A DNA stretch of 64,000 bases, from the NCBI GenBank assembly GCA_030867875.1, contig JAOWCC010000019.1, positions 29,532,966 to 29,596,965 on the forward strand. Reading direction: 5' to 3'. Below, one piece after another: positions 48,063 through 60,678 of the stretch (positions are counted from its first letter, which is position 1; every line of letters begins with the position of its first letter). The position numbers and the translations under genes are program-made. Source of the DNA: Actinernus sp. WN-2022 (taxonomy: Eukaryota > Cnidaria > Anthozoa > Actiniaria > Actinernidae). The notes under the pieces are model-generated. The model was not told where the DNA came from. It made no database searches and worked only from the letters and a program-made list of their open reading frames with translations.

Positions 48063-48589
48063 TTTACGTTGAAAAATATTACCATTGTTTTATATTATCC
48101 ACAGGAATCCCAATTAAATCAGTGTATTTTTGTCAAATTTGCCTATGGACAACAGTGTTTTTTAGATATTGTTGTATATTTGGGGTTTATCAGTTGTATA
48201 TAGTTCTCATAAGTGAAAAATAATCTAGGTATTAAGCCTATCTCAAGCAAACAAATCGGTGATGATTGGCTTAGCTCGCCCCATGCTTTTCTCTCCTTTA
48301 ACAAGGAACGCCTAGACGATTTTGTAGTTCTACAATGTCTGCAAGTTTGGATTTTGCAAAGAAAAGCAAATGATTATACTGGTTTTATTGTATTCTTTAG
48401 TTATTCTCAGGCAATTTCAATGTGCTTCGAAAAGGTAAGATAGCTATCATTATTGTGCAATAAAATGCGAATTTCAACTCAAAATGATACCTGATTGTAA
48501 GAGGTATTAAACACTCGATCGCTAAAATCTTTCGAATCAGTTTTAACTCAACTAGATTATCTTATTCTTGTTAATTTGAAAGCGAGTCT

Positions 48590-51500
48590 GTGCCAATGGA
48601 GAATTGCTGTATCTGTGGGAAAAGCTTTGAAGATGGGGATTCTAGTTCGGTGCTTACTCAGAAGGGTGTTAACAGCATTATACATGTGAGCGGTTCCATC
48701 AATGCTCAAGTTGGCGACCGAGTGCACCAAAAATTTCGGCGTGACCTTGTTAGGCCCTCTTACATAAGAGGGTCTAAATGGGGTTAACTGCCTACTGACA
48801 AACGGCCTTAAAAATTACTGACAACTGACAAATGACGATATTTTTACTGACAACTGACAACCGAAAAATAACTGACAACTGACAAATTCGGTTTTTGTGG
48901 GTCAAACTTTGTAAATTTTCTTTAGTAATGATTAATTAGAGCTAACTGACAACTGCCAAATGGCCAAAATTTTAACTGACAACTGACATGTAGACCCCCC
49001 CCATTCAGACCCTCACATAAAACAAAGTTTTAGTCCGGGTGTGTTAGTCTCCCAAGAAGCCACTGTAATAAGTCGTCATTCAAAAACGTCCAAGTACAAC
49101 CCAAAAGATAAGTGCGTTTTATGTGGCCAAACAGCGAAAATGATGGCAAAAAGAAATGTTTCGACACCATCCCTGTGAGAACCAAGGACTTCCAGGACTC
49201 AATAGCGAGCGTATGTAAACGAAGAAATGATGAATGGTCGGATGTGGTGTTAGGTCGGTTGGAATACGCACAAGATCTCCATGCAGCAGACACGGTATAT
49301 CATCAGAGTTGCAGCGTTAGCTTCCGAACGGGTAAGGCCGGAATCCCAAAACAGTATAGCAGTGTGTATGAAAAGGGTGCCAAAAAGGCAAAACAAGGAA
49401 GGCCAGTGGTACCGCGAAGAATTCAGCGTTTATGAAGGTTGAAGAAAATGATGAAGAGCAAACAACAGTGACGGATCTTACACGGATCATGGGAGAGTTC
49501 TTGGAGGGAACAGGTGAAGAACCATACAGCGCAGGGTATATGAAAACTAAACTACAAGAACATTTCGGAAACAAGATCATGATAACCACAATACAGAGCA
49601 AATCTGATGTAGTAACCTTTCAACAAAAAGCAGCATGTCTTATAAATGAGTTTTATTGTAAGCCAAGGATCAAAGATGACGAAGACGAGAGAAAGAGAAT
49701 AATAGAGACCGCCGCGAAGCTTATAAAGAGTGACATAAAAAACATCGATGTTTCTAGCGATGTTTATCCAACGAGCGCTGAAATGTCTGACATCGAGGAG
49801 GCATTGACATTTATTCCTGATCTTTTACAGACTTTCCTTAGGACTCTGTTTGTTGGAAAAGATGTAAGTCTGAAACTTGCTTCCGTTGGACAGGCAATTG
49901 TGCAAGCTGTCAGGCCAAGAGTAATATTGGCTCCTTTACAATTAGGTCTTGGGGTCCAAATGCACCATCATTTCTCATCCAAATTTCTCATTGACTCTCT
50001 AAACTCACATGGATTCTGTGCCTCCTATAAAACTGTCAAGAAATATGAAAGAAGTGCTGCGGTTGCACAAGGAACGGACATTCCGGGGTACACACCTGGC
50101 TGTTTTGTACAGTACTCTGCTGATAATATCGACCATAACTTGAGAACCCTCAATGGCACAGGGACATTCCATGGTATGGGGATAATAGCTACCATTACAC
50201 CAGGCACTAAAGCTACAATCCCCATCCCGAGAAGAAAGGTGACAACTGAAGATATCGCAAGGGCAGGGCGAATAGAAATTCACCCATTCATAGGGCCAGT
50301 TGAGAACACCCCACTACAGTATCGAGAGTTAAAAAACTTACATGTTGAAGATTCCACAGCAAATCTGGACTTGTTATGGAAGCATACTCAGTCACTTATA
50401 CAGTCTCCGCGACCTGCGTGCTCCGGTATGATGCAGCTAACATGTAGTGGAACGTATCCTGGCAAGTCATCAGTGCACTTTCTTCCAATGATTGACTTGG
50501 ACCCTGGTGGCAGGACTTGTATTTACAGTACACTCTCGTTTATCTCGGAACAAGCAAGCCGCTATGAGTATACGCCGATTGTTACATTTGACCAGCCATT
50601 GTGGTGGAAGGCGCTAATGATCATTTCAAATGAGCCCCAAGACAGCAAATTCAAGTCCATTGTCCTGAGGTTAGGTGGTCTTCACGTTGAAATGGGCTTT
50701 CTTGGCTGCATTGGACACATCATGAGGAAGTGCTCGAGTTAGTGTATGCTAAAAATGCGGTTTCACATATTCTCAGTGGAAAGGCAGTGGCCCTGGCTAT
50801 CCGAGGACATTTCTTGGTTGATGCAGTGCTGAATGCACTGCTGGTGTCGGATACATTTGACCTCACTCTGTCAGCTCCCTTAGATCAAGTAGATGCAGAA
50901 GAACAGCAAGAAGTGCCGGACGTGCCACACCCTATCGACCAAGATCTGGAATCAGCTAGGATACTCTATAACAGGCTTGTAGAAAATCCAAGTGTGAGCA
51001 AAGAAGTATGCTCAGCGGAGGCTATTGATAGAATAGCAAGAAAGCTTGAAGAAAAGAAACAATCCATGGCGAACAATCGCACTGCTGTTCTATGGATTGA
51101 ATACATGAAAATGGTGGACATTCTAAGGCTATTCATAAAAGCTGAGCGCACGGGCAACTGGATGTTGCACCTAAATGCAATTCAAGAAATGTTACCCTAC
51201 TTTGTACACAAAATCGGCTTACGTCTACTGCCAGCAAATGCAAGACCTCCAGAAGACTCACCCAGAAGTTTACAGCAGTTTCCTGGATGGTCTCCATGTT
51301 CCGCGTCGGAGCGATCGGTTCTGGGCTGGCATGTCCACTGGTATGATGATCGAGCAGGTGTTAATGCGTAGTGTAAAGACAACAGGAGGGCTCACGAGAG
51401 GACGGGGGATGACCGAAACCCAGCGTTTGGTGTGGCTAATGTCCATGCCTACATGTGCTGATGTCAATAATGCTATGCAGAATTTGACAGACATTAATTT

Positions 51501-53194
51501 TCACACCAGCTAGCAGCACAAGGACACAACAAAAGCAAGAAAAGAGCGCGATCATAAGGACACCACCACAATCATCGACTATCTTTTCCAAAGAAATCCT
51601 TTCGGTTCTGATCCAACTCTGTGCAACATTGCCACTGGCGTCGTAGCAGAAGCACAAGTTAACTGTGATAAGTCCAAAGAAGAAGGGGAGAAAATTCTAA
51701 AGTCGCTGATAGGTAAGAATGTGCACCAGCATACGTTTCGGAAGAAAGACCAAGTCATCACTCTTGCATCCAAGACATCAGTGCGACTAAGCGATGGCGA
51801 AGTCCAGGTCGACCTGCAGCTTATGTTCCAGAGACTAAGCATCGTGGCCACCACGGGACGATACGACAACCCTGAGCAATTTTTTGAGTACGAGATGTGC
51901 AGCTATCCGCCATCTCTTTTCGACGCATCCCTCCTCCCACGGAAAGCTAATAAGCCGGTATTAGCTGATGCAATCTGGTCTATCACGAAAGAGAGCCAAA
52001 CAGCTGGTCCAAGTGGAAACGTGCATTTCGTTCTCGATGGAGAAGCGTTGCTACATCGAGTCCTCTGGCCCCGTGGATCGACATATGACGCCATTTGTCT
52101 GCTGTACATACAGTATATACAGCGCAGATATCCCCAGGCTACTATCGTATTCGATGGCTATGATGACGGCCCATCGACCAAAGACTGCACCCACCAGAGG
52201 AGAGGAAACGCATGCGGACCCGCTGTTTTGTTCGAACCCGATATGGTTCTCACCTTAAAGAAAGAAGAATTCCTATTTAACAAGACAAACAAGCAGAGGT
52301 TCATCAAACTGCTATCCGAAAAGCTAACGCACGCTGGATATTCCACTATTCCGGCTGCAGGTGATGCTGATGTACTGATCGTCAACACTGCAATTGCAAG
52401 GTTAATAACTGATACTTCCGTCCTCATCGGCGATGACACCGACCTGCTAGTACTTCTGTTGTATCACGGAGAGATGGACGCCAAAGACGTGTTCTTCAGA
52501 CCTGAGCCGCGTCAACGAGACAAGACCCGGAAAGTGTGGAATATCAAGAAGACAAAGGCTGCGCTTGGTCGTGACGTCTGTTCGAACATCTTGTTTGTAC
52601 ACGTGCTTCCAGGTTGTGATACGACCTCTAGAGTCCATGGCATCGGAAAGGGCGTTCCACTGAAGAAGCTGAAAGCAAGCGAGCAGTTCTGTGAGGTAGC
52701 AGGCGTCTTTAACCGCGCCGATGCCACAAAAGAGGAAATTATCGCTGCGGGTGAAAGGGCATTGCTGCACCTATATAATGCTGAGTCAGCGGCTGAAAGT
52801 CTGAATTCTTTGCGTTACACAAGATTTTGCCAGAAGGTCGCAACAGGAAACGCAAGTCTGCATGCAGCCAGAGAATCTATCCCCTACGATTTCAGCAGCC
52901 AGCTTTCATAGCCTTAGAGTGTACTTGCAAGTGCAAGACTGGAAAGGCAACCAGTTGCAGCCCCAAGACTGGGGATGGATGCTTACTGATGGCAAGCTGC
53001 TACCAATCCGCACAGATATTCCTCCAGCACACGAGACTCTATTAGAAATCATTCGGTGCAACTGCAAAAAAGATTGCAACACCCAAAGATGCTCCTGCAA
53101 GAAGCATGGGCTTGAATGTTCTTCCGTATGCAAAGGTGTAAGTTGCATGAACACGAATGCCCCAGACCTTGATGAAGGATTGGACGACGTTTAA
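48590..53194 (+). pseudogene. Academ transposase with XPG-like nuclease, multiply frameshifted
   Basis: Pieces in order: zinc finger CCICGK near 48602; a second CVLCGQ finger near 49110; a helical region; a core with QYSADNIDHN near 50111 and FDQPLWWKAL near 50590; then an XPG/FEN-like nuclease with VLDGEALLHR near 52033, IVFDGYDDGP near 52146, GDADVLIV near 52362, IGDDTDLLVLL near 52427 and PGCDTTSRVHGIGKG near 52612; and a CXC tail RCNCKKDCNTQRCSCKK near 53056. The frame shifts near 49130, 49425, 50720, 51190 and 52880, and there is an in-frame TAG at 51511-51513. The acidic nuclease residues remain. Introns cannot explain all breaks. The copy is inactive but its domain order is clear. Confidence 0.8.
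48785..49000. repeat. ACTGACA-rich insertion in the Academ gene
   Basis: The heptamer ACTGACA occurs more than ten times, mostly as ACTGACAACTGACA, between the two zinc-finger segments. Its flanks share CCCTC(T)TACATAA / CCCTCACATAA, hinting at a separate insertion. Confidence 0.6.
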
Positions 53195-53796
53195 ACGCGA
53201 CGAGACTACAGACTACGGGATTCAAACAAATATAAACAAGCGAGATACACCAAAAAGACACCAAGATAATACCTCCACATATATTATTACAATATCAATA
53301 TATTCTTGAGTTCTTTCACGCACAAAAATGTCACAAAAAGATGAAACGAAATGAAGGAAAAATCTCGCGTCCACTTTTACTGAACATCTTGAGTTAAATA
53401 TAGAGAAAATATCAATGAATAGTTTATTTTGCTATCAAAATCACTTTTACTGACGTGGGTACCCTGTGGAATGAGGTGCATTACCGTGCAGAATGGGGCA
53501 TTGGCTCGATAGAAATGTTGTTTGAAGAAAGACATCCAACTTTTTGCTGAAATATGCAACTATTGTAAAATAAAACGGCAAAATTTTACGTGTTTTTAGG
53601 CTTTTCAATTTTCTAGACTCGGGCTTCCTGTGGAAAAAGTCCGAAATTTTCAAATTTGAATTTAGTCAAGTTCCACCAACGGGATTATTTGGTACTTTTA
53701 GTATGCTGTTTAGGACAACAACCCTAACTACAGCACGGTGAGAAAAATTCTGTTGCAATTTGTTTGACCTCGAACCACAATTTCCCTGGACTATTA

Positions 53797-54600
53797 GTAC
53801 ACTTTGTGTTGTTGCGTTCGACGAAGGAGAACGCAACCTAATCTGGTCCCTTGTCTATGAAAGCACAGGTAGCCCACAATCACCACACTGCTGGCTAAGC
53901 GGCAAGAATCGAGATTCACGGGCAGGCGGTGTTCCACGTGTGTCTACAAAGACTTGCACTCACACGTGTATCTAAAACAGCTTTACACTTACATGTGTCT
54001 AAGCACTATGACTTACATGTGTCCACAAAGACTTACTCACATGGATATATAATAGCATATAACATCTTATGTGTGTCTATGCACAATGATTTACATGTGT
54101 CCAGAATTACTTACGCGTGTCCACAATGATTATTACTTGCGAGTATATATGTATCTATAATAGCTGTACCCGGCTTACGTGTGTCCACAACGATTTACAC
54201 ACCACGTGTATCTATAATAGCTTACCGACTGCGTGTGTCTGTGCACAATGACTATATATATATGTGTGCCACACTGACTTACACTCTGATGCATCTATAA
54301 TAGCTTTACACCTTACGTGTGTGTCTATGCACGTGTGTCTACAATGACTTTACGGCACTCCACATGCATCTATAGTTGCTTTACACCTTAGGTGTGTCTG
54401 CACAAATTAAGAGTTAATTGTGTCGATAATGACTTCACATGCATCACAATAGCTTACAGTGTACATGTGTCTATGACTTCACGGTTTACAGGTGACAAAA
54501 TAACTTCACACGTAACTGTATAATAGTACGTTTTACAGTCCTAGAGTATCCAATGACAACACTAATGAATTCACACTTACGTGTTTTATACTATAATAAG
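53797..54600. repeat. Degenerate minisatellite, right part
   Basis: About 20 units of 25-40 bp on the theme ACACGTGTGTCTATAATGAC and TTACACTT, most regular from 53930 to 54560. Continues the array interrupted by the Academ element. Confidence 0.7.
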
Positions 54601-55009
54601 TTTACATCAGTCAGATTGTCTAATGGTAATAACATAATCTAAAAACGTGCTCCGCCCGATACGAAAAACCCAGAGATAAAAACCTTCTTTAAGCAAAAAA
54701 CCTCTGGGAAACGTATTCCCCGATCGAATGCAGTAGCACAGGGTCTCGGGATTAAGACCTTAAAATAATTCTCTAGTAAATAATTACAAGTTGAATAAAA
54801 TTTGCCTTCCAAATGCTGCACGAACGGCGAGAGATGAATTACTCTCTCACTGCCCGTGATATACATGCACCATTGCATGCCGGCCTCTTGTCACCAATGA
54901 CATGCCAAATATAAACAAAACTACGACACCTTACTACACTGATGCTCTTAAGCTATTATGAATACGCTTTCCGACTTCACTTGTTCCGTCGGAAAACTTC
55001 AAAACATAT

Positions 55010-55613
55010 CTCACAATATCTGAAACCCCTTTGAAGCGTAAACAGTAAGAACAGACATTCAACTCTTTTCGAGGAACTTGGCTGGCAAAAACTTAAAACA
55101 CAACGCCATATCCACAAAGCTGTCATGGTTTATAAATCTATTAACGGACTTATCCCTGATTATCTACGTACCAAATTTGTCGACCGAAGCAGACTTGTTG
55201 TTCCTTTCCCGCGCACTAATTTTTTGAAAAACAGTTTAGCTATAGTGGTGCAGTGATATGGAATAGCCTCCCTGTACTGGCTGTAGAATTGCGGCAAGCT
55301 AGAACTCTAAGCAATTTTCGCTCTGCCTGCAGCAGTTACTTTTCTGACATCAATTAGATTATTAAGTAGAAGCACGGCACTCATGTAAAGCAGGTCCTTT
55401 TGTTGATGTTTGTAGTCATTTAGAGTTAATTATAAATTAGAATTAAAGTTGAATATTTGTAGTTTAATAGTTCTTACAATATTTTTATCGCTTATGGTCT
55501 GTATATAAGCTTATAGTCTAATTATTAGTAGTATTTTTATTGTAGTTATCTTACGTTATTTTCATATGTAAAAATCCTGATGAGTTTACCGTGGGTAAAT
55601 AAAGTTAATATAA

Positions 55614-55653
<40 letters not shown>
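55010..55653 (+). mobile_element. 5'-truncated CR1/L2-like LINE
   Basis: The 3' end of a non-LTR retrotransposon. The frame reads LFEELGWQKL, VMVYKSINGLIPDYLR and, after a one-base shift near 55230, FSYSGAVIWNSLPVL and ELRQARTLSNFRSAC to a TAG at 55355-55357, the typical C terminus of CR1/L2-type polymerases. A 260-base untranslated tail ends in (ATT)n at 55618-55652. Dead on arrival by 5' truncation. Confidence 0.8.
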
Positions 55654-55656
55654 GCT

Positions 55657-55684
55657 CTGACGAAGGGCTAGCGCTCGAAACGTC
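55657..55684 (+). other. Hammerhead-like core motif, unproven
   Basis: CTGACGA, a pairing GGGC-TAGC-GCTC stem and CGAAAC followed by GTC appear in the order of a hammerhead ribozyme core. The flanking bases do not give a convincing stem I, and GAAAC and GTC are adjacent, leaving no room for a normal stem III. Confidence 0.2.
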
Positions 55685-55689
55685 TCTCT

Positions 55690-56200
55690 TTCCATGGCGG
55701 TTAGCATACAGCAATCGACTTTAGTTGATTATATACCAGTGTTTATCTTCCCCGCCGACGCAGACCAACACTAGTTTTTTACAGGAACTAGTTACCTATC
55801 GTACTCTTGATAGGCTCTAAAATGACTTTGGATAGTGATTCCTCGAAGAGAAAACGTGACGAAACGTTCATGATAGTGTATACATCATCAGTCAGTCGTC
55901 TTTGAAAAGAGAAGGATCCACTGTCTGGTTCCGGCGGCATAGCCTGCGTCACATCCGAACTGGGCTACTGGTTCACAGAGTGCTCCGTGTCCGCCATATC
56001 ATGAATGACTTTGGTCACCAACCACTGATTTTATGTAGACATTCAGTTAGTGATTAAATTCGACCCCATCAAATTCGAATTAGTTATTTGGGTCGATCCA
56101 AATAAGTATTAGATTAGGCACATGAGATGAGAAGTTCGGCGTTTCAACTGGGCCTAATATTCATAAAGTCTGGTATAGCCGCTAAACGAGAATCCACCTA
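55690..56200. other. Host or repeat DNA without recognisable gene
   Basis: A short repeated theme ACGAAACGTTC near 55860 echoes the motif at 55675. Nothing else seen. Confidence 0.35.
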
Positions 56201-57565
56201 CATGCCGAGCCAGAGGAGGGTGATCACGCGTCGCAAAGGATCATGGTTGAAATCGACTTTTCAAGTCAGTCGTCAGATGCAGTCGATGTGTGCGGAGCTC
56301 TAGCATTTGGTGTCTTTTTGAGTTTCTCTCATTCATTTTTCTTAGCCAGAGTATCCAGTCCTCCTTAAACTCACTCATGTAACCGAAGGTGAGATAAACT
56401 TTCATCTTGGCTTAATTCCACTGCATTTATATTGCTTCAAATAACGGCTTCATTCGAGTTTTCGGGAAGTTTTTTAGTGCTCTTTCACGAGTGAGTCTCC
56501 CCTTTTGCCTAGGTGCGAGAATTTAGCCAAAAATGACAACTTTTAGTTTCTCGTTTGCCTCCCATATCCTTTGGAATGTTGATTACAGTGAACGAGCTAC
56601 GTTTTTACCGAGAAACCATGGCGGTACCGCGAGGTAAACACACACAAAAGCTACCTTGAGACTGCTAAATTTTCGGCGATTTTCGTTTCTAATTTAACCT
56701 ATTATTGACTAGTTTACTTTGATCGCTACTAGTCGTATAACGAAGAGGGCTATTGCCAATGTTTTTCTTTCTTCGCGTCTTTAGTAGTTGTGACAGTTCC
56801 TTTCGAGTTTCACTATTTTTCCTGAAAATCGACTGAACATGTCCGTTGTTGACAAGCCTACTATCGGCCAGAAAAACCCACTATCGGCCAAGCAATACCT
56901 ATTATCGGCCACTCGATGTTTGTTCGCTTTTATATAACCATAGAAAACCTTTAGAACGTGTTTGGATTGAGGTTAGAGTTATTCAGCGACTATTTAGGCC
57001 TGTAAAACGTACTTTATTTTGGGCAAGCGTGGCGGGATTCCAAAGGGACATCCCCATAGGACAGATAAGGTATTGGTGTCCAGGAGATTAATTATATGCA
57101 AATGCCGAGCTCTTTTTTCATGTATTTATTTATTTTCGACTATGGAGCAATGCAATATGATGCACTAGAATGCAATATAATGCACAAATTAACAGTACAA
57201 TTTCAAGTACCCATCTTGGAAGGAGGTTAGAGATTTCCAGAAGAATATATGTATATGTATGTTTTGTACTAAACAAAGGTAATGTATCATGGAAAATACC
57301 ATAAATCTAGAAACATTAATATTAAATTTAATAGATTACATGTATATACAGTTTGTGTTTTTTCTATCTTTTTTTTTTTTTGGGGGGGGGGGGGTCAATA
57401 AAGGTTTGAGCAATTTTAGAGGGGGTCATCTAAGTTTTAATTTCATTCATGAGGGGGGGGGGCTTTTTTATTTTTATTTAAATAGCATTTTCCCTTTACA
57501 GTCCATACTTAGTGTTTGTTTGCTACAGAACTGACTTAATAAAACATCAGTGTTTGTATATTTGA

Positions 57566-57742
57566 ATATGTAGTTATGATATTGAATCATGTTTGCCGCG
57601 TAGCACTAGTAAGTGTAAAGAATGTGATATAAAGTGGTAAGCTGTAGTGCTAAGTGTGCACTACAGCTTACCACTTTATATCACATTCTTTACACTTACT
57701 AGTGCTACGCGGCAAACATGATTCAATATCATAACTACATAT
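57566..57742. repeat. Perfect palindrome with 84-bp arms
   Basis: Arms 57566-57649 and 57659-57742 are exact inverted copies around a 9-base loop. A third, partial copy of the arm sequence CACTACAGCTTACCACTTTA lies at 57915-57947, beyond the tRNA-like sequence. Confidence 0.9.
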
Positions 57743-57799
57743 ACATATATAATCGCCGTGACCCCATATAACGCACCAATACCCACGATTGCTCTCATC

Positions 57800-57874
57800 T
57801 GACTCGATAGCTCAGTTGGTAGAGCGCCAGACATGTAACCTGGAGGTTGTTGGGTTTGAGTCCCACTTAGGTCA
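57800..57874 (+). tRNA. tRNA-like sequence, anticodon TGT (Thr-like), probably a pseudogene
   Basis: 75 bases with a good D arm (AGCTC..GAGC), anticodon stem CCAG/CTGG with loop reading CA-TGT-AA, and a T arm TGGG-TTTGAGT-CCCA. The acceptor stem pairs in only about five of seven positions and the T stem is short. It is set between copies of the palindrome arm, so it is probably a SINE head or a degenerate tRNA. Confidence 0.45.
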
Positions 57875-58516
57875 GAGATTTTTTCTCTTTCCCTCGTAGG
57901 GCGTGCACACTTAGCACTACAGCTTACCACTTTATATCACATTCTTTGTATATTTGATACAACACTAATTTATAAAACATCAGTGTTGTATCGGATATAC
58001 AGATACTGTTGATTAATAAAACATCAATGGCCATATCACTGATACTCTTGTATCACAGATACAGATGCTGTTGTTTTAATAATTGTCAGTTCTGTAACCA
58101 ACAAGCACTATGCTAGTGTCTGTTGGTGGGAGGTTTCAACTGGTCACTGACTTTCCCTATCCCAGTTTCATACGAAATGTCCATGTACAATTTCTCTATT
58201 CATGCATAGACTGTCCAATCAATGTGGGAGCTGTTTTTGTGCATACTGTGCATGACTGGTAAACCATAGAGCTGAACTCAATTTTTACATTTTCCATCAA
58301 AATTTAATGTATTTTTTTTGTGTGGTTCCAGAAAATATCCATACCCCTCTCATGGAAGGGATTTATCTTAAGACCCCCACCCCAGGATTTTCCAATACCA
58401 GGGTTTAAGTTGTAATCCCCCACCCCTCCAGAAATGCCTTGTTTGTATTACAGCAAACCCCCCTCCTCTCCGGAAATTCCATTACTTAATAACATGAACC
58501 AAAAAACTTAAACTAA

Positions 58517-58760
58517 TTAACTCTTTCACTGCCATGGGCGACTTTTGTCCCCTACCCATTGGCCGACATGGGCAACTTTTGTTGACTTACATTTTTTTAA
58601 ATGAAGATATGAGGATGGCCATGCAGCCAGATGGTATTTTAAAAGAACTTACAATATAAATACAAAATAATTTAATACAAAATAATTTAATACAAAATAA
58701 CTTCAATGGCGGTTTAATAGGCTTATGTAATTTTAAAAGAACTTGGCAGTGAAAGAGTTA
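58517..58760. repeat. MITE with TTAACTCTTTCACTGCCA ends
   Basis: Left end TTAACTCTTTCACTGCCA, right end TTGGCAGTGAAAGAGTTA. TTAA at left and TTAC at right suggest a TTAA-type target with one later change. Contains a short tandem AATTTAATACAAAAT repeat. Confidence 0.65.
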
Positions 58761-60452
58761 CCTTCCCCTCATGCTTGGCAGCCATCTTGTGGTGAAGTCA
58801 AGGTAATGCAGAAACCAATATGGCTTTTTGGTCGGCTATATTGGATTACAGGTCTGCTTTACACTTGCAACCACATGCATACATGCACAAACTCTTTAGA
58901 AATGTATTGTTTTTGTAGTTTTTAGAACAGATAAGAAAGCTGGCAAGAAAATGACTGCAAATTTTATTCTCTGGGCTCAACGATCAGTAAGGTCTACCGT
59001 ATATTATTTTTATGCCATCGTGACTTGTTTGGCGAGTTAGATTTTGCATGGAAAATCCTCTGGAAATAATTATAATTTCTGGAACCACACAATATTATAT
59101 AGTTTCATTTAACGTGTATAGTTTACAACATTTGCATGATGAGTGTTGTTATCGTTCTATACAATCTCTCACCTCCGGCTTGAGCAATTTCTCACCTCGA
59201 GATCACATAGGCCGATAAAACGCTCCAATTCGTATTGTAAACACTACAGTTGTTTACCATTTACATGAAAATTTTGGACATTTCGGTTGGAATATAAATG
59301 GTAAACATTTTTTCGGTTTGTACCGTGGAAAATTTCCAAAATTAATGGAACATGTAAAAAATTAGTCCAAAATTCCCAACCGGAATTTCAAATCTGGAAA
59401 TCGGATACCATTATTTTACAATTCCCAGTCCGTCGTACCAGTTCCAGGCCTTATGCTTAGTTTTTTCATCTGAAACGGTTAATTGTTTACAAATTGTAAA
59501 CGTTTTTCCGATTGGGAAATTCCATTTGAAATCTATTTGAAATCCCCCCCCTTCTCTGTCTTGCTTCTAGATCATTTGGCTCATGAAAAAGTGCAATACA
59601 ACAGCTCAGTTCCTTGAATTGCTGTCTTTGATCCTGCTGACCACCAGTAGATACTTGACAATGCCTAGCAGACAAATACAGTATTGGTATCAGACTTTTC
59701 ATGAATAAATTCATGCTCTTTAACAGTTTAACTCGAACAATAATGAGTGATTTGAGATCCAATTTGGTTCAGTAGGGCAGTAGGGTTTGTTGAATGTTTT
59801 TGAATGTTCGTATGACAAAAATGAGAACATTAATTATTAAATAGCATCTGTCAGGGTACTCGATACAATGAAGTTGTTCCCAGATATTTATGAATAGCCT
59901 TAAGTCTCATATAAAGTGTTTTATAGCCATTCCTCGTTTGGAATGTTGCTATACAGGTACTCACATGTCGTTCTTGTTTGTCCGTATCGGTGTCACAAAC
60001 ATGGCCACAGAAAATGCAAAATTGCAAGAAAACGGTGAGAGGTTCAAGGGGGTACTTGTGGTTTAAATTGTTTAACATGGACTAAAGCATTGATATATGA
60101 AAAATGAAATAGGTTTCCTCAATCGTTTCCTTAGATATGGAAGGATGAAAATGGGCTAAATCTTCATTTTACGAAATCAAGAAAAATATGAAGGCTTCAC
60201 TTTCACAAATAAAAAATACCAGTAATCCCTCTTACCTTGAAGTGATAATTCACATGGCTGATGTTCTGATAATATTCTGTCGATATACATCCACTTCAGC
60301 TTCTAAACTCCAATATTCTGGACGCACATAGCAATATTTTCCCCTTTCATGGATATTCTCGAGGCAAAACTCAGACAAAATTTCCCTTGTTCTGATTGGC
60401 TGAAAATGTCCCGTGACGCGTGATCACCCTCCTCTGATGCCGAGCTAAGGGT

Positions 60453-60678
60453 GCGTTTCTTTGGGAGAATCCAAAATTGGATTCATGCTCTGGATCATAC
60501 GGATTTTGTGGCGCCCAAAGAAACGATGATCTGAAAACGGATTATTTTGCCATGGCAACTCCCGTTGAAATGCATGTACACGGCCCACAAAAACCACAAA
60601 AATGGCAGCCGCCAGTAATTTTGTTTGGTATGCCGCTAGCCACAAGTATTCTTTTCGAATCTTTTCCCAAAGAAACGC
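60453..60678. repeat. MITE with GCGTTTCTTTGGG ends
   Basis: GCGTTTCTTTGGGAGAAT at left matches inverted CTTTTCCCAAAGAAACGC at right. Only eight bases from the right duplication of the 4.2-kb element. Confidence 0.65.

Larger units (their letters stand above)
47608..53793 (+). mobile_element. Decayed Academ transposon (XPG-nuclease type)
   Basis: Inverted ends TAGTCCAGGGAA extend with gaps to about 180 bp, sharing CAAACAAATTGCAACAGAAT and TTGTTGTCCTAAACA. A 3-bp duplication TTA flanks the element (47605-47607 and 53794-53796), as expected for Academ. The internal gene has a zinc-finger N terminus, a DNIDHN-type core, an XPG-like nuclease and a CXC cysteine tail. Length 6186 bp. Confidence 0.82.
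56211..60436. mobile_element. 4.2-kb element with 22-bp perfect inverted ends and 9-bp duplication
   Basis: CAGAGGAGGGTGATCACGCG (plus TC) at 56211 recurs inverted ending at 60436. ATGCCGAGC flanks both sides exactly (56202-56210 and 60437-60445). A 9-bp duplication fits Mutator-like elements best; Merlin is an alternative. No transposase frame survives; the interior holds nested repeats at 57566-57953 and 58517-58760. Confidence 0.85.

Noticed and set aside
57800..57874. Functional tRNA-Thr gene
   Set aside because: Acceptor stem mispairs and the T stem is short; set in a repeated unit. Kept as a tRNA-like feature of low confidence.
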